This document shows positions 17,574 to 26,198 of a stretch of 64,000 bases of DNA, one piece after another; positions within the stretch are counted from its first letter, which is position 1; every line of letters starts with the position of its first letter. The notes beneath the pieces are model-generated. The model had not been told where the DNA came from, did not search any database, and saw only the letters and a program-made list of their open reading frames with translations. A program made the position numbers and the translations under genes. This DNA comes from Firmicutes bacterium UBA7510 (lineage in GTDB: Bacteria; Bacillota; Clostridia; Tissierellales; Sedimentibacteraceae): the NCBI GenBank assembly GCA_002479485.1, contig DLNM01000052.1, positions 62,001 to 126,000 of the forward strand, written 5' to 3'.

Positions 17574-17635
17574 ATCATAATGGATATTAAATCGGTGTTA
17601 ATATATAAATAACGGCATTAAGATAGCATTAAGAT
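17574..17635 (-). promoter_or_regulatory. kdp promoter with tandem KdpE-type operator
   Basis: On the minus strand the decamer ATCTTAATGC occurs twice with an 11-bp period (17635-17626 and 17624-17615). This is the helical-repeat arrangement bound by OmpR-family dimers. It lies 13 bp before TTAACA (17601-17596), a 16-bp spacer and TATGAT (17579-17574). The first gene of the operon starts about 30 nt further on. Confidence 0.7.
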
Positions 17636-17656
17636 GTCTTTTTAATTATAAACAAA

Positions 17657-17698
17657 TAAAAAAATTACTCCTTACTTATAAATAGGAGTAATTTTTTA
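17657..17698 (-). terminator. Terminator of the LysR gene
   Basis: AAAAAATTACTCC (to 17671) pairs with GGAGTAATTTTTT (17685-17697). It is T-rich on both strands and separates the LysR gene from the kdp promoter. Confidence 0.85.
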
Positions 17699-17717
17699 TT
17701 AAAAAACCACTTGATAT

Positions 17718-17750
17718 CTCATAATGCGATAACAGTTATCGTGTTATGAG
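17718..17750. other. Long imperfect palindrome at the 3' end of the LysR gene
   Basis: CTCATAATGCGATAAC (17718-17733) and GTTATCGTGTTATGAG (17735-17750) pair at 14 of 16 positions around a single base, and they overlap the LysR stop codon. It could be a protein-binding dyad or a second terminator stem; no U-tract follows directly. Confidence 0.5.
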
Positions 17751-18685
17751 ATGACACTTGTCAAATGGTCACTTATTAAGTTTATTGCTTCTGAGGCTAT
17801 AGGGGATAAATTTGCATTAGCATTTTTAATCCAGCCTAACTCAGATTTTATATTGCAATCCGATAAAATCAAGGTTCTTTGGTTACCAAAATTTTTGGAT
17901 ATGTCTTTAATTTCATTAAAGGAATTATAGTTCGAATTTAGATAGCATGCATCAGAGCTAGCTAATGTTTCGTATATAGTTGCTCTAGATGAAGTAATAA
18001 ATTTACTATTTGAATGTTTAAGCTTTAATTTGTCAAATATATCGGAATATGGTCCAAAGTCCATATAGTTGTACATTATCATGGGATAGGGTTTAATCAT
18101 GTCGGTAGTTATGTAGTCACTTTCATTATAAAACAATGGGTTGCTAGGACCTACTGTAACTCCTATATCTAGAGTTGCCAGTGGATAGAATTGAAGCTTA
18201 AGTGCATTATATTGCTTTATGTATTGATTTTTATAGCAGTTCCAATGCCTAACAAGTGCTATTTCTGCTACATTATTAGCTACAAGGTTCATAGCCTCTG
18301 GTCCAAAGGCTTCATGCTCTTCAATTCTAATTCCAATAGAAGAGTACTTTTTATATAGATCTGCACAGATTTTGCTTATAAAATTAAATCCATTGCTAGC
18401 GATAGTTAAACGCATTATATTATCCGCATTTTTAGTGCTAATCATGTCATCAAGCTGTTGTAATTGTAATTGTATTGGTGCTATGTATGAAATGAAGGTT
18501 TTACCAAAGGGTGTAAGTACAACTCCTCTTGTAGACCTTGAAAATATGTCTTTTCCTAGCTCTGTTTCTAGGTTTTTGATAGATGCTGATAAAACAGATT
18601 GAGAAATAAAGAGGTTGTTTGCAGCCTTGTTAATAGAACCTGTTTTTGATATTTCGAGTACATATTTGAGTTGATTTAGTGTCAT
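17744..18685 (-). CDS. LysR-family transcriptional regulator
   Basis: 313 residues from ATG 18685 (SD GGGAG, 8 nt). The frame extends further upstream, but LysR proteins begin at this MTLNQLKYVLEI. The N-terminal winged HTH (SINKAANNLFISQSVLSASIKNLETELGKDIFSR) is followed by the two-lobed periplasmic-binding-like co-inducer domain (about 90-300). It is divergent from the peptide transporter operon, so it probably regulates that operon, with an intermediate of peptide or D-amino-acid catabolism as a possible ligand (inference). Confidence 0.92.
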   Translation of the reverse strand: MTLNQLKYVLEISKTGSINKAANNLFISQSVLSASIKNLETELGKDIFSRSTRGVVLTPFGKTFISYIAPIQLQLQQLDDMISTKNADNIMRLTIASNGFNFISKICADLYKKYSSIGIRIEEHEAFGPEAMNLVANNVAEIALVRHWNCYKNQYIKQYNALKLQFYPLATLDIGVTVGPSNPLFYNESDYITTDMIKPYPMIMYNYMDFGPYSDIFDKLKLKHSNSKFITSSRATIYETLASSDACYLNSNYNSFNEIKDISKNFGNQRTLILSDCNIKSELGWIKNANANLSPIASEAINLISDHLTSVIS

Positions 18686-18711
18686 CTTTATGTCTCCCGT
18701 CTTGTATATCG

Positions 18712-18726
18712 TGTATATTATATACA
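18712..18726. promoter_or_regulatory. LysR-type operator (perfect 15-bp dyad)
   Basis: TGTATATTATATACA is a perfect inverted repeat with T-N13-A ends, 27 bp before the LysR start in the divergent gap 18686-18874. A TATAAT-like box (18786-18791) with a weak -35 faces the transporter operon, which suits activator dependence. Confidence 0.6.
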
Positions 18727-18874
18727 TATTTTTGGTATAAACGTTATCTAAATTATATATTACGTCAATATAGGTGTCAACTGGTATAATAAACAAGTAC
18801 CGTGTCATAAAGGTGTCGAAAACGATGTCTTAATGCTCGACAAATAATAAACATAAGTGAAGGGATGATTAATT

Positions 18875-20443
18875 ATGAAAAAAGGAACAAGATTAATTAG
18901 CTTACTATTAGCACTGGTTTTTGTATTCAGTATGTTAACTGGATGTGCTACAACAAAAACAGAAGGTGATAAACCAGGTGACAATCAATCAGCAAATAAT
19001 AATGATTCAAGATCTAACACAGCAAAGAAAGATACTCTTACTGTAGCATTAACAGGTGAGCCTCCATCATTGACAACTTGTGATCATGACTCATTAATAG
19101 CAGTTTATATGAATATTCTTACATATAATGGACTAATGCGAGTTGACCATGAGACATTGGATATATTACCTGATTTAGCGGAATCATATAGTGTAGAGAA
19201 TGAAACTGATTGGACTTTTAAATTAAAGCAAGGTGTTAAGTTCCATAACGGCGATGAAATGACAGCAGAAGACGTTGTTGCTTCAATTGAATGGGCTAAA
19301 TCATTTGCAGCTAGTGCAAGCTATACTGCTAACATCAAAAGTATTGAGGCAGTTGATACATATGAAGTAAAAATAGTAACAGAAGGTGCATATGCTGGAT
19401 TATTAGCGGATTTAGCTTACCACTTTAACTTCATAGTACCAAAATCATTAATTGAAGCTAATAACGACTTTAATGCTAATCCTGTAGGAACTGGACCATA
19501 TGTATTCAAAGAATGGAACTATGGTGATTCATTAAAATTCGTTGCTAATGAAAACTATTTTGACGCTGATAGAAAAGCTTCTATACCTAATTTAGTGTTT
19601 AAAATAATACCAGAAGGAACATCAAGAACTATTGCATTAGAAGCAGGGGAAATTGATTTTATATATGAACTTTCAACAGCTGACGTATCAAGATTACAAG
19701 ATAATAAAAAATTTGAAGTTAAAGAAGTAGCTTCAGTTGAAAACTTCTTCTTAGCTTTAAATACAGATGTAGCTCCATTTGATGATGTAAATGTAAGACA
19801 AGCTATAAACTATGGTATCAATAGAGAAGATGTTATAGCAGCAGCTCTTAATGGATATGCAACACCAAACTATACTCAAATTGCTTCAGGATACTGGGGT
19901 TCAACTGATGAAGGTGCAGCTGAATTTAACCTAGAAAAAGCTCAAGAGTATCTTGATAAATGGGGTGGAAATCCATCTGATATAGTAGTTCCAATTATTT
20001 GTTCAAATGAAACTAAAGTTGCAGCAGCAACAGTTATGCAGAGCAGTTTAGCTAAGCTTGGAATTAAGGTTGAAGTTGTTACAATGGATACAGCTACATA
20101 CTTTGCAAGCTGGACTTCAGGAGATTGGACAGCTCTTATATCATCTTGGTCACCATCAAACGCTTTAACTTATGTTCAACGTTATCATTCAAGCAGAGCT
20201 AAATCATACCCAGGTGCTATTAAAAATGATGAAGTTGATGCTTTAGTTAAGAAAGCAGAAAGTACAATTGACGAAGATGCTAGACTTAAATTAATTCATG
20301 AAATAGTTGCTAAAATAAATGAATTATCTCCACAACCATCATTATATCAACCATCTATGTTTAGAACATATGATGCAAACCTTGAAGGTGTAGTTGCAAG
20401 TGCAACGGGGTATGTTGGATTTAACGACATGTTCTGGAAATAA
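18875..20443 (+). CDS. Peptide ABC transporter, substrate-binding lipoprotein (family 5)
   Basis: 522 residues. The lipoprotein signal peptide ends in LTGC with lipidated Cys24, followed by an Asn/Ser-rich linker. The mature part is the SBP_bac_5 fold of Dpp/OppA proteins: PDLAESYSVENETDWTFKLKQGVKFHNGDEMTAEDVVAS, then GTGPYVFKEW and DVNVRQAINYGINRE. It captures peptides at the cell surface. A terminator-like hairpin after it probably lets it be made in excess over the permeases. First gene of the LysR-linked operon. Confidence 0.95.
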   Translation: MKKGTRLISLLLALVFVFSMLTGCATTKTEGDKPGDNQSANNNDSRSNTAKKDTLTVALTGEPPSLTTCDHDSLIAVYMNILTYNGLMRVDHETLDILPDLAESYSVENETDWTFKLKQGVKFHNGDEMTAEDVVASIEWAKSFAASASYTANIKSIEAVDTYEVKIVTEGAYAGLLADLAYHFNFIVPKSLIEANNDFNANPVGTGPYVFKEWNYGDSLKFVANENYFDADRKASIPNLVFKIIPEGTSRTIALEAGEIDFIYELSTADVSRLQDNKKFEVKEVASVENFFLALNTDVAPFDDVNVRQAINYGINREDVIAAALNGYATPNYTQIASGYWGSTDEGAAEFNLEKAQEYLDKWGGNPSDIVVPIICSNETKVAAATVMQSSLAKLGIKVEVVTMDTATYFASWTSGDWTALISSWSPSNALTYVQRYHSSRAKSYPGAIKNDEVDALVKKAESTIDEDARLKLIHEIVAKINELSPQPSLYQPSMFRTYDANLEGVVASATGYVGFNDMFWK

Positions 20444-20466
20444 GACGTATTTTAATATGTAAAAAT

Positions 20467-20507
20467 AAAGTGCTAAAAACTATTTGAAGTAATTTTTAGC
20501 ACTTTAA
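20467..20507 (+). terminator. Attenuating hairpin between binding protein and permeases
   Basis: AAAGTGCTAAAAA (20467-20479) / TTTTTAGCACTTT (20493-20505), a 13-bp perfect stem. Partial read-through would give the usual excess of binding protein. Confidence 0.85.
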
Positions 20508-20548
20508 TAAATTTAAAGATTTTAGTAATTAAAGCTTCAGGAGGTAAA

Positions 20549-21475
20549 ATGCTTAAGTATATATTTAAAAGACTTTTAGCCTTAATTCCGGTAATTATCG
20601 GTGTTACGTTTCTGGTATTTATGATTATGCAATTAGCACCTGGTGATCCAGTTCAATTAATCCTAGGTGAAAATGCCACGCCAGAGCAAAAGGAAGAGTT
20701 AAGAGAAGAAATGGGTTTAAATGATCCTGTATTAATTCAATATGTTAGATATATGGTTAATTTTTGTAAAGGAGATTTAGGTGTTTCTTATACAACAAAA
20801 AGACCAGTTATAGATGAGGTTGCTTCAAGATTCCCGTATACATTTAATCTATCAATAGTTGCTGGTGTAGTTTCAATTATATTAGCTATACCGCTTGGAA
20901 TTTTAGCAGCAGTTAAACAAAACACAATATTTGATAATGTAAGTATGATAGTTTCATTAATTGGTGTATCAATGCCTATTTTCTGGCTTGCATTATTGTT
21001 AATTTTAGTATTTTCATTAAATTTAGGATGGTTTCCAGTTCAAGGTGCAGACAGTTGGATAAGCTATATTCTTCCAGCAATATCTCTAGGGTTTATGAAT
21101 ATGGCGTCTATAGCTAGAACTACACGTTCATCAATGCTAGAAACTGTAAGACAGGACTATATCCGTACAGCTAGAGCAAAGGGTGTATCAAAATCAAATG
21201 TAATAGTAAAGCATGCTTTTAAAAATGCCCTAATACCTACAATTACAGTTTGCGGTATTCAAATGGGACAGTTATTAGGTGGTTCAGTTTTAACAGAAAC
21301 TGTATTTGCATGGCCAGGACTTGGACGATTGATGGTACAATCAATTAACTCAAGAGATGTGCCTATGGTACTTGGTTGTATGACTGTTTTAACAGTGTGT
21401 TTCTCAGTAGTAAATCTTTTAGTTGACTTATTATACGGTTTTATGGATCCGCGTATTAAAGCAATGTATTCTTAA
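20549..21475 (+). CDS. Peptide ABC transporter permease (DppB/OppB type)
   Basis: 308 residues and six membrane helices. N-terminal MLKYIFKRLLALIPVIIGVTFLVFMIMQLAPGDP is diagnostic of the DppB/OppB family, and the cytoplasmic EAA loop is YIRTARAKGVSKSNVIVKHAFKNALIPTIT. It forms the membrane channel with the next gene product. SD CAGGAGG precedes ATG 20549. The next gene starts 13 nt after its stop. Confidence 0.95.
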   Translation: MLKYIFKRLLALIPVIIGVTFLVFMIMQLAPGDPVQLILGENATPEQKEELREEMGLNDPVLIQYVRYMVNFCKGDLGVSYTTKRPVIDEVASRFPYTFNLSIVAGVVSIILAIPLGILAAVKQNTIFDNVSMIVSLIGVSMPIFWLALLLILVFSLNLGWFPVQGADSWISYILPAISLGFMNMASIARTTRSSMLETVRQDYIRTARAKGVSKSNVIVKHAFKNALIPTITVCGIQMGQLLGGSVLTETVFAWPGLGRLMVQSINSRDVPMVLGCMTVLTVCFSVVNLLVDLLYGFMDPRIKAMYS

Positions 21476-21488
21476 GGAGGGGGTAAAT

Positions 21489-22382
21489 ATGAATAATAAT
21501 AAATTGACACAAAAAGAACTTATAAAAAAGTATAAAAAGAATAATCAAGCAAGAGAAATACTTTCCCTTCTTAGTAAAAACAAAGCTGCAATGTTTGGGC
21601 TTATATTCTTAGTATTGTTAATTCTTGTTTCCTTGGGAGCAGATTTACTTTATGATTATGACGCTAAGGTTATAGAGCAAAATATTTCAGAACGTCTACA
21701 ATGGCCGTCATTAGAGCATCCATTTGGTACCGATGATTATGGTCGTGATTTATTAGCAAGAGTAGTTCATGGTAGTAGAATGTCATTATATGTAAGCTTT
21801 TTATCAGTCGCTATCAGTTTAATTCTAGGTGGAATTTTAGGAGCAGTTTCAGGCTATTATGGTGGAGTGATAGACAATATAATTATGAGAATTACAGATA
21901 TTTTCCTAGCTATACCAATGACACTTTTAGCTATGGTAATTGTTGCAGCATTAGGAGCAAATACAATAAACCTAGTCATAGCTCTTTCGGTATCTTCAAT
22001 TCCTACATTTGCAAGAATCGTTAGAGGTTCTGTTTTAACAGTAAGAGAGGTAGACTATATTGAGGCTGCCAGTGCTATTGGAGCAAAGGATGCTACAATC
22101 ATATTTAGTCATATATTACCTAACTGTATGGGACCTATAATAGTACAAACTACTTTAAGAGTTGCAGCAACAATTGCTAACACAGCAGCACTTTCATTCC
22201 TAGGATTGGGAGTTCAAGCACCTGCGCCTGAGTGGGGAGCACTTTTATCAGCTGGTAGAAACTACATAAGGGATTATAGTTATCTTACTTTTATTCCAGG
22301 ACTCGCTATTATGCTTACAATATTAGCTTTGAATCTTCTTGGAGATGGTCTAAGAGACGCTTTAGATCCAAGACTTAAATAA
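21489..22382 (+). CDS. Peptide ABC transporter permease (DppC/OppC type)
   Basis: 297 residues from ATG 21489, behind AAGGAGGGGG; the frame is open further upstream into the preceding gene, but that part is out of frame with it and lacks an SD. The cytosolic N-terminus (NKLTQKELIKKYKKNNQ) is followed by the DppC core: HPFGTDDYGRDLLARVVHGSRMSL, then the EAA loop DYIEAASAIGAKDATIIFSHILPN and GLGVQAPAPEWGALL. Partner of the upstream permease. Confidence 0.95.
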   Translation: MNNNKLTQKELIKKYKKNNQAREILSLLSKNKAAMFGLIFLVLLILVSLGADLLYDYDAKVIEQNISERLQWPSLEHPFGTDDYGRDLLARVVHGSRMSLYVSFLSVAISLILGGILGAVSGYYGGVIDNIIMRITDIFLAIPMTLLAMVIVAALGANTINLVIALSVSSIPTFARIVRGSVLTVREVDYIEAASAIGAKDATIIFSHILPNCMGPIIVQTTLRVAATIANTAALSFLGLGVQAPAPEWGALLSAGRNYIRDYSYLTFIPGLAIMLTILALNLLGDGLRDALDPRLK

Positions 22383-22396
22383 AGGAGGAGAAGATT

Positions 22397-23413
22397 TTGA
22401 GTAATAATAAAAACAATAAAGCTATTGAAATAAAAGATTTAGTGGTCGAATTTCGTACTAGGTCTGGAGTAGTTCAGGCACTAAATGGTTTGAATTTATC
22501 TATAGAAAAGGGTAAAACTCTAGGTCTTGTTGGAGAAACAGGAGCTGGAAAAACAACAACTGGACTTTCAATTTTAGGATTAATACCAAATCCGCCAGGA
22601 GTTATAGTGAATGGTTCAATTGAGTTAAATGGTGAGAATGTATTAAAAAAAACAGAAAAAGAAATGGAGCAGATACGTGGTAAAGCTGTATCAATGATTT
22701 TTCAAGATCCTATGACATCATTAAATCCAGTTATGTCAGTAGAAGACCAAATAGCAGAAGTAATTGAGGTTCATGAGAAGCTTGGACGTGAGAAATCTAC
22801 ACAAAAAGCTAGAGAAATGCTAGAGCTAGTTGGTATACCTGGAGAAAGAGGACATGAATACCCACACCAGTTTTCGGGAGGAATGAAGCAACGTGTTATT
22901 ATAGCAATAGCGCTTGCATGTAATCCAGAGCTTTTAATAGCAGATGAGCCAACAACCGCACTTGATGTTACAATTCAGGCTCAAGTACTTGAAATGATGA
23001 AGCAATTAAAAGAGAAATATAATATGTCTATGCTTATGATTACACACGATTTAGGTATTGTTGCAGAAATTTGTGATACTGTATCTGTAATCTATGGAGG
23101 AAGAATCGTTGAGCATGGGACTTTAGAAGATATATTTGATAACACTAGGCATCCATATACAGAAGGGTTGTTCAATTCTTTACCAAACATAGATAATAGA
23201 ACAGCTAAGTTAAAACCAATAAGAGGACTTATGCCAGATCCAACCGATTTGCCAAAAGGATGTACCTTCTGTCCAAGATGTGATTATGCTACGGAGATAT
23301 GTAAAACACAAAAGCCTAAAAGGGTTTATAGAAATAATGAACATTATGTAGAGTGTCACCTTTACAATGAGCAAAATATCAAGGAAGGAAAGGTGATTGG
23401 TAATGAGCAATAA
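22397..23413 (+). CDS. Peptide ABC transporter ATPase (DppD/OppD type)
   Basis: 338 residues from TTG 22397 with SD AAAGGAGGAG. Walker A GETGAGKTT, Q-loop FQDPMTSLNP, signature FSGGMKQR, Walker B LLIADEPTTALD and the switch His in MITHDLG. The C-terminal oligopeptide-transporter extension carries the cysteine-rich GCTFCPRCDYATEIC segment, which in relatives binds an Fe-S cluster. The last 11 nt overlap the start of the partner ATPase. Confidence 0.95.
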   Translation: MSNNKNNKAIEIKDLVVEFRTRSGVVQALNGLNLSIEKGKTLGLVGETGAGKTTTGLSILGLIPNPPGVIVNGSIELNGENVLKKTEKEMEQIRGKAVSMIFQDPMTSLNPVMSVEDQIAEVIEVHEKLGREKSTQKAREMLELVGIPGERGHEYPHQFSGGMKQRVIIAIALACNPELLIADEPTTALDVTIQAQVLEMMKQLKEKYNMSMLMITHDLGIVAEICDTVSVIYGGRIVEHGTLEDIFDNTRHPYTEGLFNSLPNIDNRTAKLKPIRGLMPDPTDLPKGCTFCPRCDYATEICKTQKPKRVYRNNEHYVECHLYNEQNIKEGKVIGNEQ

Positions 23414-24353
23414 CAATGTACTTTTAGAAGTAAGAAACTTAAAAAAATATTTTAAAACTCCAAAAGGAATGTTACATGCTGTAGATGATGTATCTTTTAC
23501 TATAGAAAAGGGTAAAACTCTTGGCGTAGTTGGTGAGTCGGGCTGCGGTAAATCTACAACAGGTAGAACAATACTAAGATTGACTGAGCCAACAAGTGGT
23601 GAGGTTTTATTCGAAGGAAAAGATATAGGGAAATTTTCTGGTAGTGAAATGAGAAAGAAACGTACAGAAATGCAGATTATATTCCAAGATCCATTTTCTT
23701 CTCTAAATCCGAGGAAAACTGTATGTGAAACAATTATGGAACCATTAAAACTTAACCATATATTAAATAATAGTAGCGAACGTATGGAAAGAGTTTTAGA
23801 GATAATGGAGACTGTAGGTTTGGCTCATAGACTTGTTAATGCTTATCCTCATGAGCTTGATGGTGGAAGAAGACAAAGAATTGGTATAGCCAGAGCACTT
23901 GCATTAAATCCAAAATTTATAGTTTGTGATGAGCCCGTTTCAGCACTTGACGTTTCAATTCAAGCTCAGATATTAAATTTAATGAATGAATTACAAGAGA
24001 AGATGGGTTTAACCTATATGTTTATAACACATGACTTATCAGTTGTTAATCACTTTTCTGATGACATAGCAGTTATGTATTTAGGAAAGCTTATAGAAAA
24101 AGCACCTTCTGAGGAATTGTTTGCGAATCCAACACACCCTTACACAAAGGCACTTTTATCGGCAATACCAGTACCTAGCTTGCATAAAAGAAGAGAAAGA
24201 GTATTGTTAAAAGGAGAGATTACTTCTCCAATTAATCCAAAGCCTATTTGTAGGTTTGCAAATAGATGTCCTGATGTGACAGAAAGATGCTTAAATGAAG
24301 AACCAAAACTAAAAGAAATATCAAAGGGACATTTTGTATCTTGTTTCTTTTAA
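23403..24353 (+). CDS. Peptide ABC transporter ATPase (DppF/OppF type)
   Basis: 316 residues from ATG 23403, 7 nt behind AAGGTG. Walker A GESGCGKST, Q-loop FQDPFSSLNP, Walker B FIVCDEPVSALD and His in ITHDLS. The signature reads LDGGRRQR rather than LSGGQRQR, a variant I recall from many clostridial OppF proteins, so not necessarily defective. The C-terminus has CRFANRCPDVTERC. It completes the heterodimeric motor of the peptide importer. Confidence 0.95.
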   Translation: MSNNNVLLEVRNLKKYFKTPKGMLHAVDDVSFTIEKGKTLGVVGESGCGKSTTGRTILRLTEPTSGEVLFEGKDIGKFSGSEMRKKRTEMQIIFQDPFSSLNPRKTVCETIMEPLKLNHILNNSSERMERVLEIMETVGLAHRLVNAYPHELDGGRRQRIGIARALALNPKFIVCDEPVSALDVSIQAQILNLMNELQEKMGLTYMFITHDLSVVNHFSDDIAVMYLGKLIEKAPSEELFANPTHPYTKALLSAIPVPSLHKRRERVLLKGEITSPINPKPICRFANRCPDVTERCLNEEPKLKEISKGHFVSCFF

Positions 24354-24390
24354 ATTAATGACTTATATAACAAACCAAAGGAGGTTTATC

Positions 24391-25284
24391 ATGTACAATC
24401 TTGACGAAATAAAATTACAAAATCAGCAGGATTGCCTAACCAGAATGTATATGGAAGTCGCCGGAAGTATTTATGAAAATGCTGGAAGAAAAGCGGAAGG
24501 AATTATACGTGAAGCTGTTCGCAGATATGGAGCAGATAGAGGAAAAGAATTAAAAGAAAAACATTTAAATAATGGTGTAAAAACAAATTTACTTAGCTTG
24601 TTTACGGTGGGATGTGATTGTAAAGACGATCCTAGAGTACGTAAAAATATAATTGAACAAAATGAACAAGTTAGATTATGGGAAGTTTACACATGTCCAA
24701 TGGCTGATATGTGGAATAGAAACAGTAAAGGAAAACTAGGAAGCTTTTACTGTGAGGAATGTACGCATGCTTTAGTTAATGCTTACACAGAAGAAAAAGG
24801 ACAGACAAATTTATCTAATATGCTAACATGTAAAAGAGATAATTTCTGTCGTTTCTCAGTTTACTTTAGACCTGCTAATCTTACTGATGAAAAAAAAGCG
24901 CTGTGTTTTGGTGAGAATAAGGAAGCTAGTGTGAAAAATGCACTTCACACTATGGAAACAGTAGATTTTAAACAGAGTGTAAATTCAATGTTTATTAAGC
25001 TTTACTACTATCTTTTAGAGGTTTCTAAGGAACGCTTAGGTGAAGAGGGCGTTTGTATAGTGGCATTGGGACTTAGAAAGCTAGCTCAAATCACTGTAAA
25101 TGCCATTGCTTTACAGGCTGACCATACAGGAAATCCAACAGATCAGAAGTTTATCGACAAAAATTTCCCTTTAAATATAGACAGTAATAATGAGCCATTA
25201 TGGGAAAGATACAACAACCATAATGCTAAAGAACTTATAGACATCAATTTCTTAATTCCATTAATAAAGCAATTAGGCATTTAG
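24391..25284 (+). CDS. L-2-amino-thiazoline-4-carboxylate hydrolase family protein, copy 1
   Basis: 297 residues from ATG 24391 behind GGAGG. Matches the ATC-hydrolase-like family: REAVRRYGADRGKELKEKH, FTVGCDC...DPR, YTCPMADMWN, FYCEECTHALVNAY and NFCRFSVYFRPANL. Cysteines in CPMA, YCEE and C-R/A-F are shared with the next gene, so they are candidates for catalysis or metal binding. The name-giving enzyme opens thiazoline rings on the way to cysteine, but in this operon the substrate is more likely a peptide or amide derived from the imported ligand (inference). A first-hairpin copy of the dispersed palindrome lies inside the coding region (24928-24956). Confidence 0.8.
   Translation: MYNLDEIKLQNQQDCLTRMYMEVAGSIYENAGRKAEGIIREAVRRYGADRGKELKEKHLNNGVKTNLLSLFTVGCDCKDDPRVRKNIIEQNEQVRLWEVYTCPMADMWNRNSKGKLGSFYCEECTHALVNAYTEEKGQTNLSNMLTCKRDNFCRFSVYFRPANLTDEKKALCFGENKEASVKNALHTMETVDFKQSVNSMFIKLYYYLLEVSKERLGEEGVCIVALGLRKLAQITVNAIALQADHTGNPTDQKFIDKNFPLNIDSNNEPLWERYNNHNAKELIDINFLIPLIKQLGI
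24928..24956 (+). repeat. First hairpin of the dispersed palindromic element inside a coding region, copy R9
   Basis: AGTGTGAA (24928-24935) ... TTCACACT (24944-24951) followed by ATGGA, the same arms and right flank as the intergenic copies. It is read in frame as SVKNALHTME. The paralogue encoded next door has about the same length here, so it may be coincidence or an insertion that replaced sequence. Confidence 0.4.
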
Positions 25285-25298
25285 GAAGGGGCATAAGC

Positions 25299-26198
25299 AT
25301 GTATACAGTTGAAGAAAATCAAATAATAAATCTTGATGACAGCTACACACTTATTTATCCATTTTTAGTTCGCAATATTTTAGATGACTGTGGTGAAAAG
25401 GGAGAAGCCGCAGTAAGAGAAGGAACTAGAAGATATGGCAAGGATAGAGCTTTAACATTAAGAGAAAAGCATATAAAAATGAACGTTAAAATTAATATGA
25501 AAAGCTTGTTTACAGTTGGCGCGGACCTACCCCCTGATCCAAGATTTAAAAGAGAATTACAGGAGTTAAATTCACAGGAAAGAGTATCTCATACTCTGCA
25601 TTGCCCTATGGCTGCTCTTTGGAAAAAATATGGTGCTATGGATATAGGAAGAATGTATTGTGAAGAGTTTCACTTCGCATGCTATAATGAGTATGCATAT
25701 GGATATACACAGGTTAACTTAGCAAAAACTCAGACTCAGGTTGGAGATGAATATTGTGCATTCAATATAGTTTTACGTCCAGAAAATTTACCAGATGAAC
25801 TTAAGCCTATTTGCTTTGAGGAGTATGACCCAAGTTATGTTAAAACAGAAATAAATATACCTCAGGCATATGGAAAAACTGGATTTGGTACACTATGGAT
25901 TAAGTTATATTATCATCTTTTATGTACAGCAAGTGAATTTTTAGGAGAAGATGGTGTAAATGCAGTAATAAAAGGACTTGAAGAAGCAGCTAAAGATGCT
26001 GCAATGAGACTTAAAAAATCAGCTAAGGAACAAAACTTAGTTTTAGATAAAGAGTTTGTTGATCTAAATTACCCATTGGCTTTAAATCCAGATGATGAGC
26101 CAATGTGGGAAACATATAATAAATGTGATGCTAAAGAACTAGTTAAAAAATACTTTTACCCTATTTTCCATAGAGAGGTAGGAATTTTAAATGACTAA
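25299..26198 (+). CDS. L-2-amino-thiazoline-4-carboxylate hydrolase family protein, copy 2
   Basis: 299 residues, a diverged paralogue of the preceding gene with the same landmarks: REGTRRYGKDRALTLREKH, FTVGADLPPDPR, LHCPMAALWK, MYCEEFHFACYNEY, EYCAFNIVLRPENL and GFGTLWIKLYYHLL. The Cys pair in FTVGCDC is lost here (GAD), so that pair is not essential to the fold, while CPMA and YCEE cysteines are kept. Two different paralogues side by side suggest a heteromer or two related substrates. The 3' end overlaps the deacylase start by 8 nt. Confidence 0.8.
   Translation: MYTVEENQIINLDDSYTLIYPFLVRNILDDCGEKGEAAVREGTRRYGKDRALTLREKHIKMNVKINMKSLFTVGADLPPDPRFKRELQELNSQERVSHTLHCPMAALWKKYGAMDIGRMYCEEFHFACYNEYAYGYTQVNLAKTQTQVGDEYCAFNIVLRPENLPDELKPICFEEYDPSYVKTEINIPQAYGKTGFGTLWIKLYYHLLCTASEFLGEDGVNAVIKGLEEAAKDAAMRLKKSAKEQNLVLDKEFVDLNYPLALNPDDEPMWETYNKCDAKELVKKYFYPIFHREVGILND

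Noticed and set aside
23835..23880. Variant LDGGRRQR signature in the DppF-type ATPase as a sign of inactivation
   Set aside because: All other ATPase motifs are intact, and the same variant is remembered from many clostridial OppF proteins.
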